The notes: generated by a model from the sequence alone, not told the origin. A stretch of DNA of 6,318 bases from Alphaproteobacteria bacterium (GCA_024277955.1 JAJRUE010000087.1:1-6318); one strand, 5' to 3'. Positions 1 through 5,986 are shown, counted from the first letter of the stretch. A program made the numbers and translations.

Positions 1-659
1 CCCTCGCCGATATCGGCAAGATACAGCGAAGGTTTGCCGGTGTAGGCGGGCGGCTGGATCCAGCCTTCCCAGGTGGGGCCGCCGGCCAGCCCGCCGCCGC
101 CCGATCCGGCCACCGCGTCGCCGACGGTGGCCAGCCGCGCCACCGATCCAAAGGCGACGGCGGTCACAAACAGCAGCAGCGCCACATAGCGCAGCGCGTA
201 GGGATCGCGCCGCGCCAGGTTGAGATCCGGGGCCGGCGCGCGCGCCTTGCGGGCCTGGGCGGCCATCCGCTCAAGATGGGCCTGCCAGACCGCGCGCGAC
301 GCCTCGTCCGTGGCGCCGATGACCTGGCGATCCGTGAGCGCGGCGATCGGGCGCGCCGCCAGGGTGCGGTCCAGCCGGGCGCGCGCATCCGCCTGCGACG
401 GCCAGCGAAAACGCAGCACCCCGCGCACCAGCGCCGCCAGCCCGGCAAGCGCCGCCAGCACCGACCCGGCCCAGACCACTTCCAGGGGAACCGCCTCGTG
501 GGCGCCGAACAGCAACGCCCCGAGCACAAGAAAAACCAGCGAAAACAAGGGCCAGAACGCATGCAAAATCGATTCGGCCAGCATCCCGGCCCGGGTCAGG
601 CGAACCGGCCAGCGCAGGTGTTTCAGTGTCGCCTCAGCGGTGTGGTTCGCCCTGGACAT
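1..659 (-). CDS. TIGR02302/DUF4175 family membrane protein, N-terminal part
   Basis: This is the first 219 codons of a gene that continues past the left edge; family members are usually around 800 residues or more, so most of it is missing. Three hydrophobic stretches are visible: about residues 31-52, 61-82 and 155-178. Between the second and third lies a basic, Ala/Arg-rich soluble stretch. After a glycine-rich linker (about 186-194) comes WEGWIQPPAYTGKPSLYL (197-214), which matches the conserved W-x-x-W-I/V-x-P-P-x-Y-T-G-x-P segment typical of the family. The function of the family is not established; it is an inner-membrane protein of Alphaproteobacteria. The ATG at 659 is preceded by purine-rich AAAAGG, but at only 4 nt, so the start is good rather than certain. 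It lies 69 bases after the lysA stop on the same strand and is probably co-transcribed with it. Confidence 0.85.
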   Translation of the reverse strand, partial: MSRANHTAEATLKHLRWPVRLTRAGMLAESILHAFWPLFSLVFLVLGALLFGAHEAVPLEVVWAGSVLAALAGLAALVRGVLRFRWPSQADARARLDRTLAARPIAALTDRQVIGATDEASRAVWQAHLERMAAQARKARAPAPDLNLARRDPYALRYVALLLFVTAVAFGSVARLATVGDAVAGSGGGGLAGGPTWEGWIQPPAYTGKPSLYLADIGE

Positions 660-728
660 GTGCCTTTTCGGTGATCCTTTCGATGCGCGCGCAACCCAAG
701 AGCGGCCCCGTCGACCACCCGGTGACCA

Positions 729-1994
729 TCACAGCCACGCGGGGATCGTATCGCGATTGATCATGTCATCATAGCTTGGCCGGGCCCGAATGACAGCGAA
801 TTGATCGCCATCCACAAGGACTTCGGGGATCAGCGGACGGGAATTGTATTCCGAGGCCATCACCGCGCCGTAGGCCCCCGCCGAGCGGAACGCGACCAGG
901 TCGCCGGCGCGTTGCGGCGCCAGGGCGCGGCCGGTTGCAAAGGTGTCGCCGCTTTCGCAGACCGGACCGACGATATCGTAAACCTCGGCCTCGCCCCCCG
1001 GCGCCGGTTCGCGCACCGGGATGATATCGTGATGCGCCTCGTACATCGCCGGGCGCACCAGGTCGTTCATCGCCGCGTCCAGGATCAGGAACTGCCGGTC
1101 CTCGCCCTGTTTCACATAGATCACCTCGGCCACCAGAATCCCGGCGTTGCCGGCGATCAGGCGGCCCGGCTCGATCTCGATTTCGCAGCCCAGATGGCCG
1201 ACGGTGCGCCGGATCACCTCGCCATAGTCGCGCGGCAGGGGGGGCGCCTGGTTGGAATTTTCGTAAGGGATGCCCAGCCCGCCGCCAAGATCCAGCCGGC
1301 GGATGTCATGGCCCTCGGCCCGCAGCGCTTCGGCCAGCTCGGCGACCCTTTCAAAGGCGGTTTCGAACGGCCCGAGGTCGGTCAGCTGGCTGCCGATATG
1401 CACGTCGATCCCGATCACCTCGAGCCCCGGCATGGCGGCGGCGCGCCGGTAGACCTGGGCTGCGCGCGAAATCGGAATGCCGAACTTGTTTTCGGCCTTG
1501 CCGGTGGCGATCTTGGCGTGGGTCTTGGCGTCGACATCCGGGTTCACGCGAATGGCGATCGGCGCGACCTTGCCCATCGCCTGCGCCACCGCGCTGAGCG
1601 TTTCCATCTCCGGTTCGCTTTCGACGTTGAACTGGCGGATGCCGCCGGCCAGGGCGGTTTCCATTTCCGAGCGCTTCTTGCCGACCCCGGAAAACACGAT
1701 CCGTTCGCCCGGAATGCCGGCGGCGCGCGCCTTGAGGTATTCGCCCACCGACACCACGTCGATGCCCGCGCCCATGTCGCCCAGCAGCTTGAGAACCGCC
1801 AGGTTGGCATTGGATTTCATCGCGAAACAGACCAGATGGTCCATCCCCGAAAGCGCTTCGTCAAACAGCGCGAAATGCCGGCGCAGCGTGGCCGCCGAAT
1901 ACAGGTAGAACGGCGTGCCCACCGTGCGCGCGATCTCGCGCACCGATACGTCTTCGGCGAACAGCTCGCCCGCCTTGTACAGGAAATGATCCAT
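729..1994 (-). CDS. lysA: Diaminopimelate decarboxylase
   Basis: PLP-dependent cytosolic enzyme that decarboxylates meso-diaminopimelate to L-lysine, the last step of lysine synthesis. The 421-residue product has the normal family length and is intact. It is a fold-type III alanine-racemase-like barrel followed by a C-terminal beta domain. Visible motifs: FAMKSNANL with the PLP Schiff-base lysine K60; HIGSQ at 199-203; the phosphate-binding glycine loop GGGLG at 237-241; EPGR at 275-278; the active-site CESGD at 346-350, whose Cys contributes across the dimer; and YGAVMASEYN at 375-384. The start at 1994 gives MDHFLYK, the usual N-terminus, and has AAGGGG upstream at about 9 nt. An in-frame ATG at 2054 would add 20 residues that do not look conserved. 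The gene lies downstream of argH and a small lipoprotein gene and upstream of the DUF4175 gene. Confidence 0.97.
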   Translation of the reverse strand: MDHFLYKAGELFAEDVSVREIARTVGTPFYLYSAATLRRHFALFDEALSGMDHLVCFAMKSNANLAVLKLLGDMGAGIDVVSVGEYLKARAAGIPGERIVFSGVGKKRSEMETALAGGIRQFNVESEPEMETLSAVAQAMGKVAPIAIRVNPDVDAKTHAKIATGKAENKFGIPISRAAQVYRRAAAMPGLEVIGIDVHIGSQLTDLGPFETAFERVAELAEALRAEGHDIRRLDLGGGLGIPYENSNQAPPLPRDYGEVIRRTVGHLGCEIEIEPGRLIAGNAGILVAEVIYVKQGEDRQFLILDAAMNDLVRPAMYEAHHDIIPVREPAPGGEAEVYDIVGPVCESGDTFATGRALAPQRAGDLVAFRSAGAYGAVMASEYNSRPLIPEVLVDGDQFAVIRARPSYDDMINRDTIPAWL

Positions 1995-2026
1995 GAAAAC
2001 CGCCCCTTCGAGATGCGCACGCGCGC

Positions 2027-2054
2027 CACATATCAAACCGCGCCGGGAATGCAA
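2027..2054 (-). promoter_or_regulatory. Weak candidate promoter for lysA
   Basis: On the minus strand TTGCAT (2054-2049) and TATGTG (2032-2027) are separated by 16 nt. Each hexamer matches only three positions of the sigma-70 consensus. Transcription would begin about 25 nt before the lysA start. The spacing is the main support; lysA may simply be read from the argH promoter. Confidence 0.2.
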
Positions 2055-2081
2055 TCGGGCGCAACGCCGGCCACGCAGACC

Positions 2082-2125
2082 GCGTCCGTCAGGACGCCCG
2101 GCAATAGTCTTGGCCCGTCAGGGCC
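2082..2125 (-). other. Two tandem stem-loops with identical tetraloops between lipoprotein gene and lysA
   Basis: In minus-strand orientation the first hairpin (2125-2112) has the stem GGCCC/GGGCC and the second (2097-2082) the stem GCGTCC/GGACGC. Both are perfect, both close on the loop TGAC, and they share the 8-mer CCTGACGG. They are 14 nt apart and lie about 87-131 bases upstream of the lysA start, inside the presumed argH-lysA transcript. Neither is followed by a U-run, so a classical intrinsic terminator is not supported. Possible roles are processing or stabilisation of the polycistronic RNA, or protein binding. Confidence 0.45.
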
Positions 2126-2171
2126 TCCGCCTGGCAACAGCCGGGCCGGGATCGGCGCCGGGCCGGGGCGC

Positions 2172-2336
2172 TCAGCCACCGAATTGAACGCCCACGGTCG
2201 TATTGCTGAACGGCCCGGTGCGCGAATTGTAGCCGATCGTGGTCGAGGTCGAATAGGTCGGGGTCAGCGGTTCGCCATCCACCCCGCAGCCGGCAAGCAC
2301 CAGCAGTCCTGCAAGGGCAAAGATCAGGCGCATCAT
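2172..2336 (-). CDS. Small LptM-like lipoprotein between argH and lysA
   Basis: This 54-residue product starts MMRLIFALAGLLVLAGC. It has a short lipoprotein signal peptide with lipobox LAGC, and the predicted acylated cysteine is residue 17. The mature part is only about 38 residues, begins CGVDGEPLTP and is then rich in Thr, Ser and Gly, with no other cysteine. The first ATG overlaps the argH stop codon (ATGA), and a second ATG follows directly. AAGGAG at 2350-2345, 8 nt before the first ATG, supports translation coupled to argH. Small lipoproteins next to lysA or dapF belong to the LptM/YifL type, whose mature start resembles CGxKGxLxxP; LptM assists oxidative maturation of the LPS translocon in enterobacteria. 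Position and the CG-G-P-L-P pattern suggest a distant relative, but the rest of the sequence does not confirm it. Confidence 0.75.
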   Translation of the reverse strand: MMRLIFALAGLLVLAGCGVDGEPLTPTYSTSTTIGYNSRTGPFSNTTVGVQFGG

Positions 2337-3724
2337 GGCAGTTTCTCCTTCCAGCGGGCGATCTGGGCGCGCACGTTTTCGGGCGCGGTTCCCCCGTATG
2401 ATGTGCGCGATGCGACCGAATTCTCAACCCCGAGCACGTCGAAAACCGCGTCGGTAATGCCGGCATGGACCGATTTCATCTCGTCCAGGTCCAGATCCGG
2501 CAGGTCGCAGCCCCTCTTTTCGGCCAGCGCCACCAGGGTGCCCGTGACGTGGTGCGCGTCGCGAAACGGCAGGCCAAGCTCGCGCACCAGCCAGTCGGCC
2601 AGGTCGGTGGCGGTGGAAAAGCCGCTGGCCGCAGCCAGGCGCAGCGCCTCGCGGTTGGCGGTCATGTCAGAGACCATGCCCTCCATCGCCGCCAGTGCCA
2701 GCATCAGGTTGTCGGCGGCGTCAAAGACCTGTTCCTTGTCTTCCTGCATGTCCTTGGAATAGGCCAGCGGCAGCCCTTTCATCACCGTAAACAGCCCCAC
2801 CGTCGCCCCGAGTATCCGCCCGATCTTGGCCCGGATCAGTTCCGCCGCGTCGGGGTTCTTCTTCTGCGGCATGATCGAAGAGCCGGTCGAAAAGCGATCC
2901 GACAGCGCCACGAAACGGAACTGCGCCGAGGACCAGATCACCAGCTCTTCGGCAAACCGGCTGAGATGCATGGCGCAGATCGTCGCCGCACTCAGGAATT
3001 CCAGCGCGAAGTCCCGGTCCGCCACCGCATCCAGAGAATTGGCCGCCGGGCGGTCGAAGCCCAGCGCATGCGCCGTCATCTCGCGGTCGATGGGAAAGGA
3101 CGTGCCCGCCAGCGCCGCCGCCCCCAGCGGGTATTCGTTCATCCGCGCGCGCGCATCCTGAAACCGCCCGATATCACGGCCGAACATTTCGACATAGGCC
3201 ATCATGTGATGCCCCCAGGTCACCGGCTGCGCGGTCTGCAGGTGGGTAAAGCCGGGCATCACCCAGTCGGCCCCGGCTTCGGCCTGGGCCAAGAGCGCCC
3301 GGATCAGCGCGCGCAACCCGCCGACGGCCGCGTCCGCCTGCTCGCGCACCCACATGCGGAAATCCAGCGCCACCTGATCGTTGCGCGACCGCGCCGTGTG
3401 CAGCCGCCCTGCGGGTTCGCCGATGATATCCTTCAGGCGCGCCTCGATATTCATGTGGATGTCTTCGAGCGCCGGCGAAAACGGAAACTCTCCGGCCTCG
3501 ATTTCTGACAACACCGTGAGCAGCCCTTCCCGGATCGCCTGCGCATCGCTATCTGAGATGATGCCCGCGCTTGCCAGCATGGCGGCGTGGGCACGAGACC
3601 CTTCGATGTCTTGCGCGTAAAGCCGCTTGTCGAACCCGATCGAGGCGTTTATCGCTTCCATGATCGCATCGGGGCCGCTGGCAAAACGGCCGCCCCACAT
3701 GGCATTCTGGGTCTTCTGGTTCAT
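2333..3724 (-). CDS. argH: Argininosuccinate lyase
   Basis: Cytosolic homotetrameric enzyme that splits argininosuccinate into arginine and fumarate, the last step of arginine synthesis. The 463-residue product has typical family length and is intact. Family motifs appear in order: HTARSRND (109-116); GFTHLQTAQPV (158-168) with the likely catalytic His161; the fumarase/aspartase superfamily signature GSSIMPQKKNPD (281-292), whose mobile loop carries the catalytic serine; and YSKDMQEDKE (322-331). The start at 3724 is chosen because AGAAGG lies 9 nt upstream and MNQKTQNAMWGGRF is the expected N-terminus. An in-frame ATG at 3751 would run into the start codon of the divergent gene. It heads a probable argH-lipoprotein-lysA-DUF4175 operon; its stop overlaps the next start. 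Confidence 0.98.
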   Translation of the reverse strand: MNQKTQNAMWGGRFASGPDAIMEAINASIGFDKRLYAQDIEGSRAHAAMLASAGIISDSDAQAIREGLLTVLSEIEAGEFPFSPALEDIHMNIEARLKDIIGEPAGRLHTARSRNDQVALDFRMWVREQADAAVGGLRALIRALLAQAEAGADWVMPGFTHLQTAQPVTWGHHMMAYVEMFGRDIGRFQDARARMNEYPLGAAALAGTSFPIDREMTAHALGFDRPAANSLDAVADRDFALEFLSAATICAMHLSRFAEELVIWSSAQFRFVALSDRFSTGSSIMPQKKNPDAAELIRAKIGRILGATVGLFTVMKGLPLAYSKDMQEDKEQVFDAADNLMLALAAMEGMVSDMTANREALRLAAASGFSTATDLADWLVRELGLPFRDAHHVTGTLVALAEKRGCDLPDLDLDEMKSVHAGITDAVFDVLGVENSVASRTSYGGTAPENVRAQIARWKEKLP

Positions 3725-3749
3725 GTCGTCACGCCTTCTGGAGGTTTTC
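3725..3749. promoter_or_regulatory. 25-bp divergent spacer with back-to-back ribosome binding sites
   Basis: This short gap holds the ribosome binding sites of both flanking genes. AGAAGG (3739-3734, minus) lies 9 nt before argH, and TGGAGG (3739-3744, plus) lies 5 nt before the tlpA-family gene. The two sites meet at base 3739 on opposite strands. The plus-strand site fixes the tlpA-family start at 3750, although its frame is open back to an ATG at 3627. There is no room for a full promoter, so each promoter must lie within the other gene's 5' coding region. I could not identify a convincing -35/-10 pair for either. Confidence 0.8.
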
Positions 3750-4322
3750 ATGCGCTGGTTCTTGTCCGTTGTCCTCTACACGGCGCTTTCGCTTGGTGCA
3801 AATGCCCAGGGCGTCGAACGGGGCGTTGACCTGCAGGCCGTCCAGGCGCTGCGCGAAGGCACGATGAAGAAACTGATCTTCGCGGAAACGCCCGCCGAGG
3901 TGGCGCAGATCCCCTTTGTCGATCCCGAAGGCAACGAACACCGGCTGGCCGACTGGCGCGGGAAATATGTGGTGGTCAACTTCTGGGCCACATGGTGCGG
4001 CCCGTGCCGCAAGGAAATGCCCGAACTCGAGTCGCTTCAACGCGAATTCGGCAATGACAATTTCGAGATCGTCACCATCGCCACCACCCGCAACACCCTG
4101 CCCGCCATCCGCCGGTTCTTTTCGGAAATCGGCGTGACGGACCTGCCGATCCTGATCGACAACAATTCGGCCCTGGCAAGCCAGGTCGGCGTCTTTGGCC
4201 TGCCGACGACCTTGCTGCTCGACCCCGAGGGGCGCGAAATCGCCCGGATGCGCGGCGATGCGAACTGGTATTCGGACAGCGCCCGCGCGATCGCCGCCGC
4301 GCTCGCCGCCGGCGCCGGCTGA
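3750..4322 (+). CDS. tlpA: TlpA-family periplasmic thiol:disulfide oxidoreductase
   Basis: The 190-residue product starts with an export signal: Arg2, a hydrophobic run FLSVVLYTALSLG, then AxA-type ANA before Gln20 as the probable cleavage site. There is no lipobox, so the mature protein should be soluble in the periplasm. The thioredoxin-fold domain covers about residues 46-188. The redox motif WCGPC has its cysteines at 83 and 86, preceded by VVVNFWAT, and the cis-proline loop GLPTT has Pro152. TlpA-like proteins reduce periplasmic disulfides, for example in cytochrome c or cytochrome oxidase assembly; the target here cannot be read from the sequence. The start is set by TGGAGG 5 nt upstream and by the signal peptide. 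It diverges from argH and converges on tag with 13 bases between stops. The symbol reflects family membership, not proven orthology. Confidence 0.9.
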   Translation: MRWFLSVVLYTALSLGANAQGVERGVDLQAVQALREGTMKKLIFAETPAEVAQIPFVDPEGNEHRLADWRGKYVVVNFWATWCGPCRKEMPELESLQREFGNDNFEIVTIATTRNTLPAIRRFFSEIGVTDLPILIDNNSALASQVGVFGLPTTLLLDPEGREIARMRGDANWYSDSARAIAAALAAGAG

Positions 4323-4335
4323 ACCCACCGCAAGG

Positions 4336-4914
4336 CTATTTTTCAAGCGCCATGCGCGCCACCTCGCCATGGCGGGGGCAGTCCACCAGGTGATCGTTCA
4401 CCATCCCGACCGCCTGCATGAAGGCATAAACGATCGTCGGCCCGCAAAATTTGAAGCCGTTTTTCTTCAAATCCCTGGAAATCGCGACCGACAGGTCGGT
4501 CTGCGCCGGAACCTCGGACATATTTCGCCAGGTGTTCTGCACTGGCCGCCCGTCGACATGGCGCCAAAGGAACTGGTCGAAACCGCCGCGTTCCTCCAGC
4601 CGGATCCAGGCCCGGGCGTTGCCGATGGTGGCCTCAATCTTGCCGCGGTGGCGGATGATGCCGGCGTCCTGCAGCAGCGCCTGCACCTCTGGTTCCCCCC
4701 AGGTCGCGATCCGTTCGGGTTCGAACCCCTTGAAGGCCCTCTGGAAATTCTCGCGCTTGCGCAAAATGGTGATCCAGGCCAGCCCGGCCTGAAACCCGTC
4801 AAGCACCAGTTTTTCCCACAGCGCGCGGCTGTCGTATTCGGGCACGCCCCATTCCCGATCATGGTAGGCGATATACAGCGGATCGTGCCCGCACCAGTCG
4901 CAACGCTTGTTCAT
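4336..4914 (-). CDS. tag: DNA-3-methyladenine glycosylase I
   Basis: Base-excision repair glycosylase that removes 3-methyladenine from alkylated DNA. The 192-residue product is close to the 187 of E. coli Tag and aligns throughout: DPLYIAYHDREWGVPE (11-26), QAGLAWITILRKREN (42-56), DAGIIRHRGKI, and KKNGFKFCGPTIVYAFMQA. The four zinc ligands of the family are in place: Cys5, His18, His175 and Cys179. The residue matching E. coli Glu38, which contacts the damaged base, is Asp39, a conservative change in L-D-G-F-Q-A-G. An extra Cys8 sits near the N-terminus. The start at 4914 gives the expected N-terminus MNKRCDWC and has AAGGGGG just upstream; an in-frame ATG at 5076 would cross the promoter region. 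It diverges from the EAL gene, and its promoter carries a LexA-type box, so SOS control is likely. Confidence 0.96.
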   Translation of the reverse strand: MNKRCDWCGHDPLYIAYHDREWGVPEYDSRALWEKLVLDGFQAGLAWITILRKRENFQRAFKGFEPERIATWGEPEVQALLQDAGIIRHRGKIEATIGNARAWIRLEERGGFDQFLWRHVDGRPVQNTWRNMSEVPAQTDLSVAISRDLKKNGFKFCGPTIVYAFMQAVGMVNDHLVDCPRHGEVARMALEK

Positions 4915-4953
4915 GACACCCCCTTTTTGGCACCAGGCAGCGAACCGCCCCCT

Positions 4954-4967
4954 GAAATGAGAACATT
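4954..4967 (-). promoter_or_regulatory. Partial LexA-like half-site and repeat copy
   Basis: On the minus strand this reads AATGTTCTCATTTC, which matches 12 of 13 bases of AATGTTCGCATTT at 4997-4985, exactly 30 bp away. It holds one GTTC but its partner is AGGG instead of GTTC, so it is a half LexA box at best. It overlaps the -10 element and start region of the predicted tag promoter. Confidence 0.35.
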
Positions 4968-4993
4968 CTAGACAAATTGGAACCAAATGCGAA
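4965..4993 (-). promoter_or_regulatory. Predicted sigma-70 promoter of tag
   Basis: Reading toward tag, TTCGCA (4993-4988, four of six consensus bases) and TAGAAT (4970-4965, five of six) are separated by exactly 17 nt. Transcription should begin near 4958, leaving a leader of about 44 nt. The LexA-type box at 4980-4994 covers the -35 element and part of the spacer, so bound repressor would exclude RNA polymerase. Confidence 0.6.
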
Positions 4994-4994
4994 C
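4980..4994 (-). promoter_or_regulatory. LexA (SOS) box A, tag side
   Basis: The minus strand reads GTTCGCATTTGGTTC, an exact GTTC-N7-GTTC direct repeat, which is the established LexA target in Alphaproteobacteria including Rhodobacter. The T-rich inner part also resembles known boxes. It sits on the -35 region of the predicted tag promoter and lies in the -24 to -38 region of a possible EAL promoter. No LexA gene is in the window, so binding is inferred. Confidence 0.7.
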
Positions 4995-5004
4995 ATTTAC
5001 CGAA

Positions 5005-5010
5005 TATTAG
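5005..5010 (+). promoter_or_regulatory. Possible -10 element for the EAL gene
   Basis: TATTAG matches four of six bases of the -10 consensus and lies in the most AT-rich part of the divergent region, with transcription then starting near 5017. No good -35 hexamer lies at the right distance, so this is only a suggestion. Confidence 0.25.
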
Positions 5011-5027
5011 CAATGTGTCGCCAGTTT

Positions 5028-5042
5028 GTTCCCCGGAAGTTC
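5028..5042 (+). promoter_or_regulatory. LexA (SOS) box B, EAL side
   Basis: The plus strand reads GTTCCCCGGAAGTTC, a second exact GTTC-N7-GTTC. It ends 8 nt before the ribosome binding site and 23 nt before the start of the EAL gene, so it would lie just downstream of the transcription start. Its inner seven bases are GC-rich rather than T-rich, so it is less typical than box A. Its presence within 50 bases of box A strengthens both. Confidence 0.55.
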
Positions 5043-5050
5043 TGCCAACG

Positions 5051-5057
5051 GGAAGGG
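5051..5057 (+). promoter_or_regulatory. Strong ribosome binding site that sets the EAL gene start
   Basis: GGAAGGG lies 8 nt before the ATG at 5066. This selects that ATG over an upstream in-frame GTG at 5015, which has no such site and would place LexA box B inside the coding region. Confidence 0.8.
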
Positions 5058-5065
5058 TCAACAAA

Positions 5066-5896
5066 ATGCGTGCCAATCAACCGGAGATTTTTCAGACGCT
5101 GAATGACCCGCTGTCGGTGGCGGTGGCCGAACGCGACAGCAACGCCATCGAACTGGTCCGCTCGGGCCTGGCCGAAAACCGCTGCATGCTGGCCTACCAG
5201 CCGATCGTGCAGACCCGCGCGCCCGACCGTCCGGCGTTTTACGAAGGGCTGATCCGGGTGATGGACCGCACCGGCCGGATCATCCCGGCCCGCGACTTCA
5301 TCGACCAGGTGGAAATGACCGAACTGGGCCGGCAGATCGACTGCAAGGCGCTGGAACTCGGGCTGGACGCGCTGCACCGCGCGCCGGGCATCCGCCTGTC
5401 GATCAACATGTCGGCCCGTTCGATCGGCTACAAGCAGTGGAAGAAAACCCTGATGCGCGGCCTGCGGCGCGACCCCACCGTGGCGGAACGGCTGATCCTG
5501 GAAATCACCGAACGTTCGGCGATGGTGGTCCCCGATATCGTCCAGGCCTTCATGAGCGAGTTGCAGGATCTCGGCATTTCCTTCGCGCTGGACGATTTCG
5601 GCGCCGGCTACACCGCGTTCCGCTACCTGCGCGACTTCTACTTCGACATCCTCAAGATCGACGCCGAGTTCATTCGCGGCATCCACAAGAACCCGGACAA
5701 CCAGGCCCTGACCCGGGCGCTGGTATCGCTGGCCGGACATTTCGACATGTTCACCGTTGCCGAAGCCGTGGAAACCGCCGCCGACGCCGAATACCTGGCC
5801 ACCATCGGCATCGACTGCATGCAGGGCTACTATTTCGGCGTCCCGACGGTCCGCCCCGCCTGGTTGGCGGACGAACGCGCGGCGCGGTCGGCCTGA
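5066..5896 (+). CDS. Stand-alone EAL-domain cyclic-di-GMP phosphodiesterase
   Basis: The 276-residue product is almost entirely one EAL domain (about residues 38-268), with no signal peptide, membrane segment, GGDEF or sensor domain. EAL enzymes linearise c-di-GMP to pGpG and so favour motility over attachment. Metal- and substrate-binding residues appear intact: E60 in YEGLIR, N114 in INMSA, E146 and E149 in LEITE, D176-D177 in LDDFGAGYT (the loop-6 region), K197 in LKID, E233 and E236 in VAEAVE, and Q253 in QGYYFG. The signature is EGL rather than EAL, and AEGVE is AEAVE; both are small-residue swaps that leave the acidic ligands. Activity is therefore likely but inferred. The gene diverges from tag behind a LexA-type box. 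With no sensory domain, control may be mainly at the transcriptional level. Confidence 0.92.
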   Translation: MRANQPEIFQTLNDPLSVAVAERDSNAIELVRSGLAENRCMLAYQPIVQTRAPDRPAFYEGLIRVMDRTGRIIPARDFIDQVEMTELGRQIDCKALELGLDALHRAPGIRLSINMSARSIGYKQWKKTLMRGLRRDPTVAERLILEITERSAMVVPDIVQAFMSELQDLGISFALDDFGAGYTAFRYLRDFYFDILKIDAEFIRGIHKNPDNQALTRALVSLAGHFDMFTVAEAVETAADAEYLATIGIDCMQGYYFGVPTVRPAWLADERAARSA

Positions 5897-5986
5897 GGCG
5901 CTCATCAGGGCGCAGCCGAACAGGCGGCGTCCACGAAGCGGGGGCTGGAAGCGGGGGGCTGATCGACCCGGAACCATTGGCCATTG

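Noticed and set aside
1995..2054. Longer lysA start at 2054
   Set aside because: The added 20 residues look unrelated to the family, and the ATG at 1994 has its own ribosome binding site and the usual N-terminus.
801..2762. Long plus-strand open frame (653 codons) across lysA, the lipoprotein gene and part of argH
   Set aside because: It is antisense to clearly recognised genes, its composition is the Arg/His/Ala-rich type expected of a GC-rich antisense frame, and it shows no family resemblance.
2465..3508. Plus-strand open frame of 347 codons opposite argH
   Set aside because: It is an antisense shadow of argH with His/Arg/Gln-rich low-information sequence.
3627..3749. Upstream start for the tlpA-family gene
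   Set aside because: It would overlap argH by about 98 bases and bury the signal peptide, which begins properly at 3750 behind TGGAGG.
4308..4319. 12-bp palindrome GCCGGCGCCGGC at the end of the tlpA-family gene, considered as a bidirectional terminator
   Set aside because: It has no loop of its own, and in this GC-rich Ala/Gly coding end such palindromes are expected; the T-run at 4339-4343 is too far away to form a standard terminator with it.
5015..5065. GTG start for the EAL gene
   Set aside because: It has no good ribosome binding site, whereas GGAAGGG precedes the ATG at 5066 by 8 nt.
4915..5076. Longer tag start at 5076
   Set aside because: The extra 54 residues would cover the promoter and both LexA boxes, and the zinc-ligand N-terminus begins correctly at 4914.
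5892..5909. CCTGA/TCAGG hairpin at the EAL stop codon, considered as a terminator
   Set aside because: The stem is only 5 bp, competes with another 4-bp pairing (TGAG/CTCA), and has no U-run.
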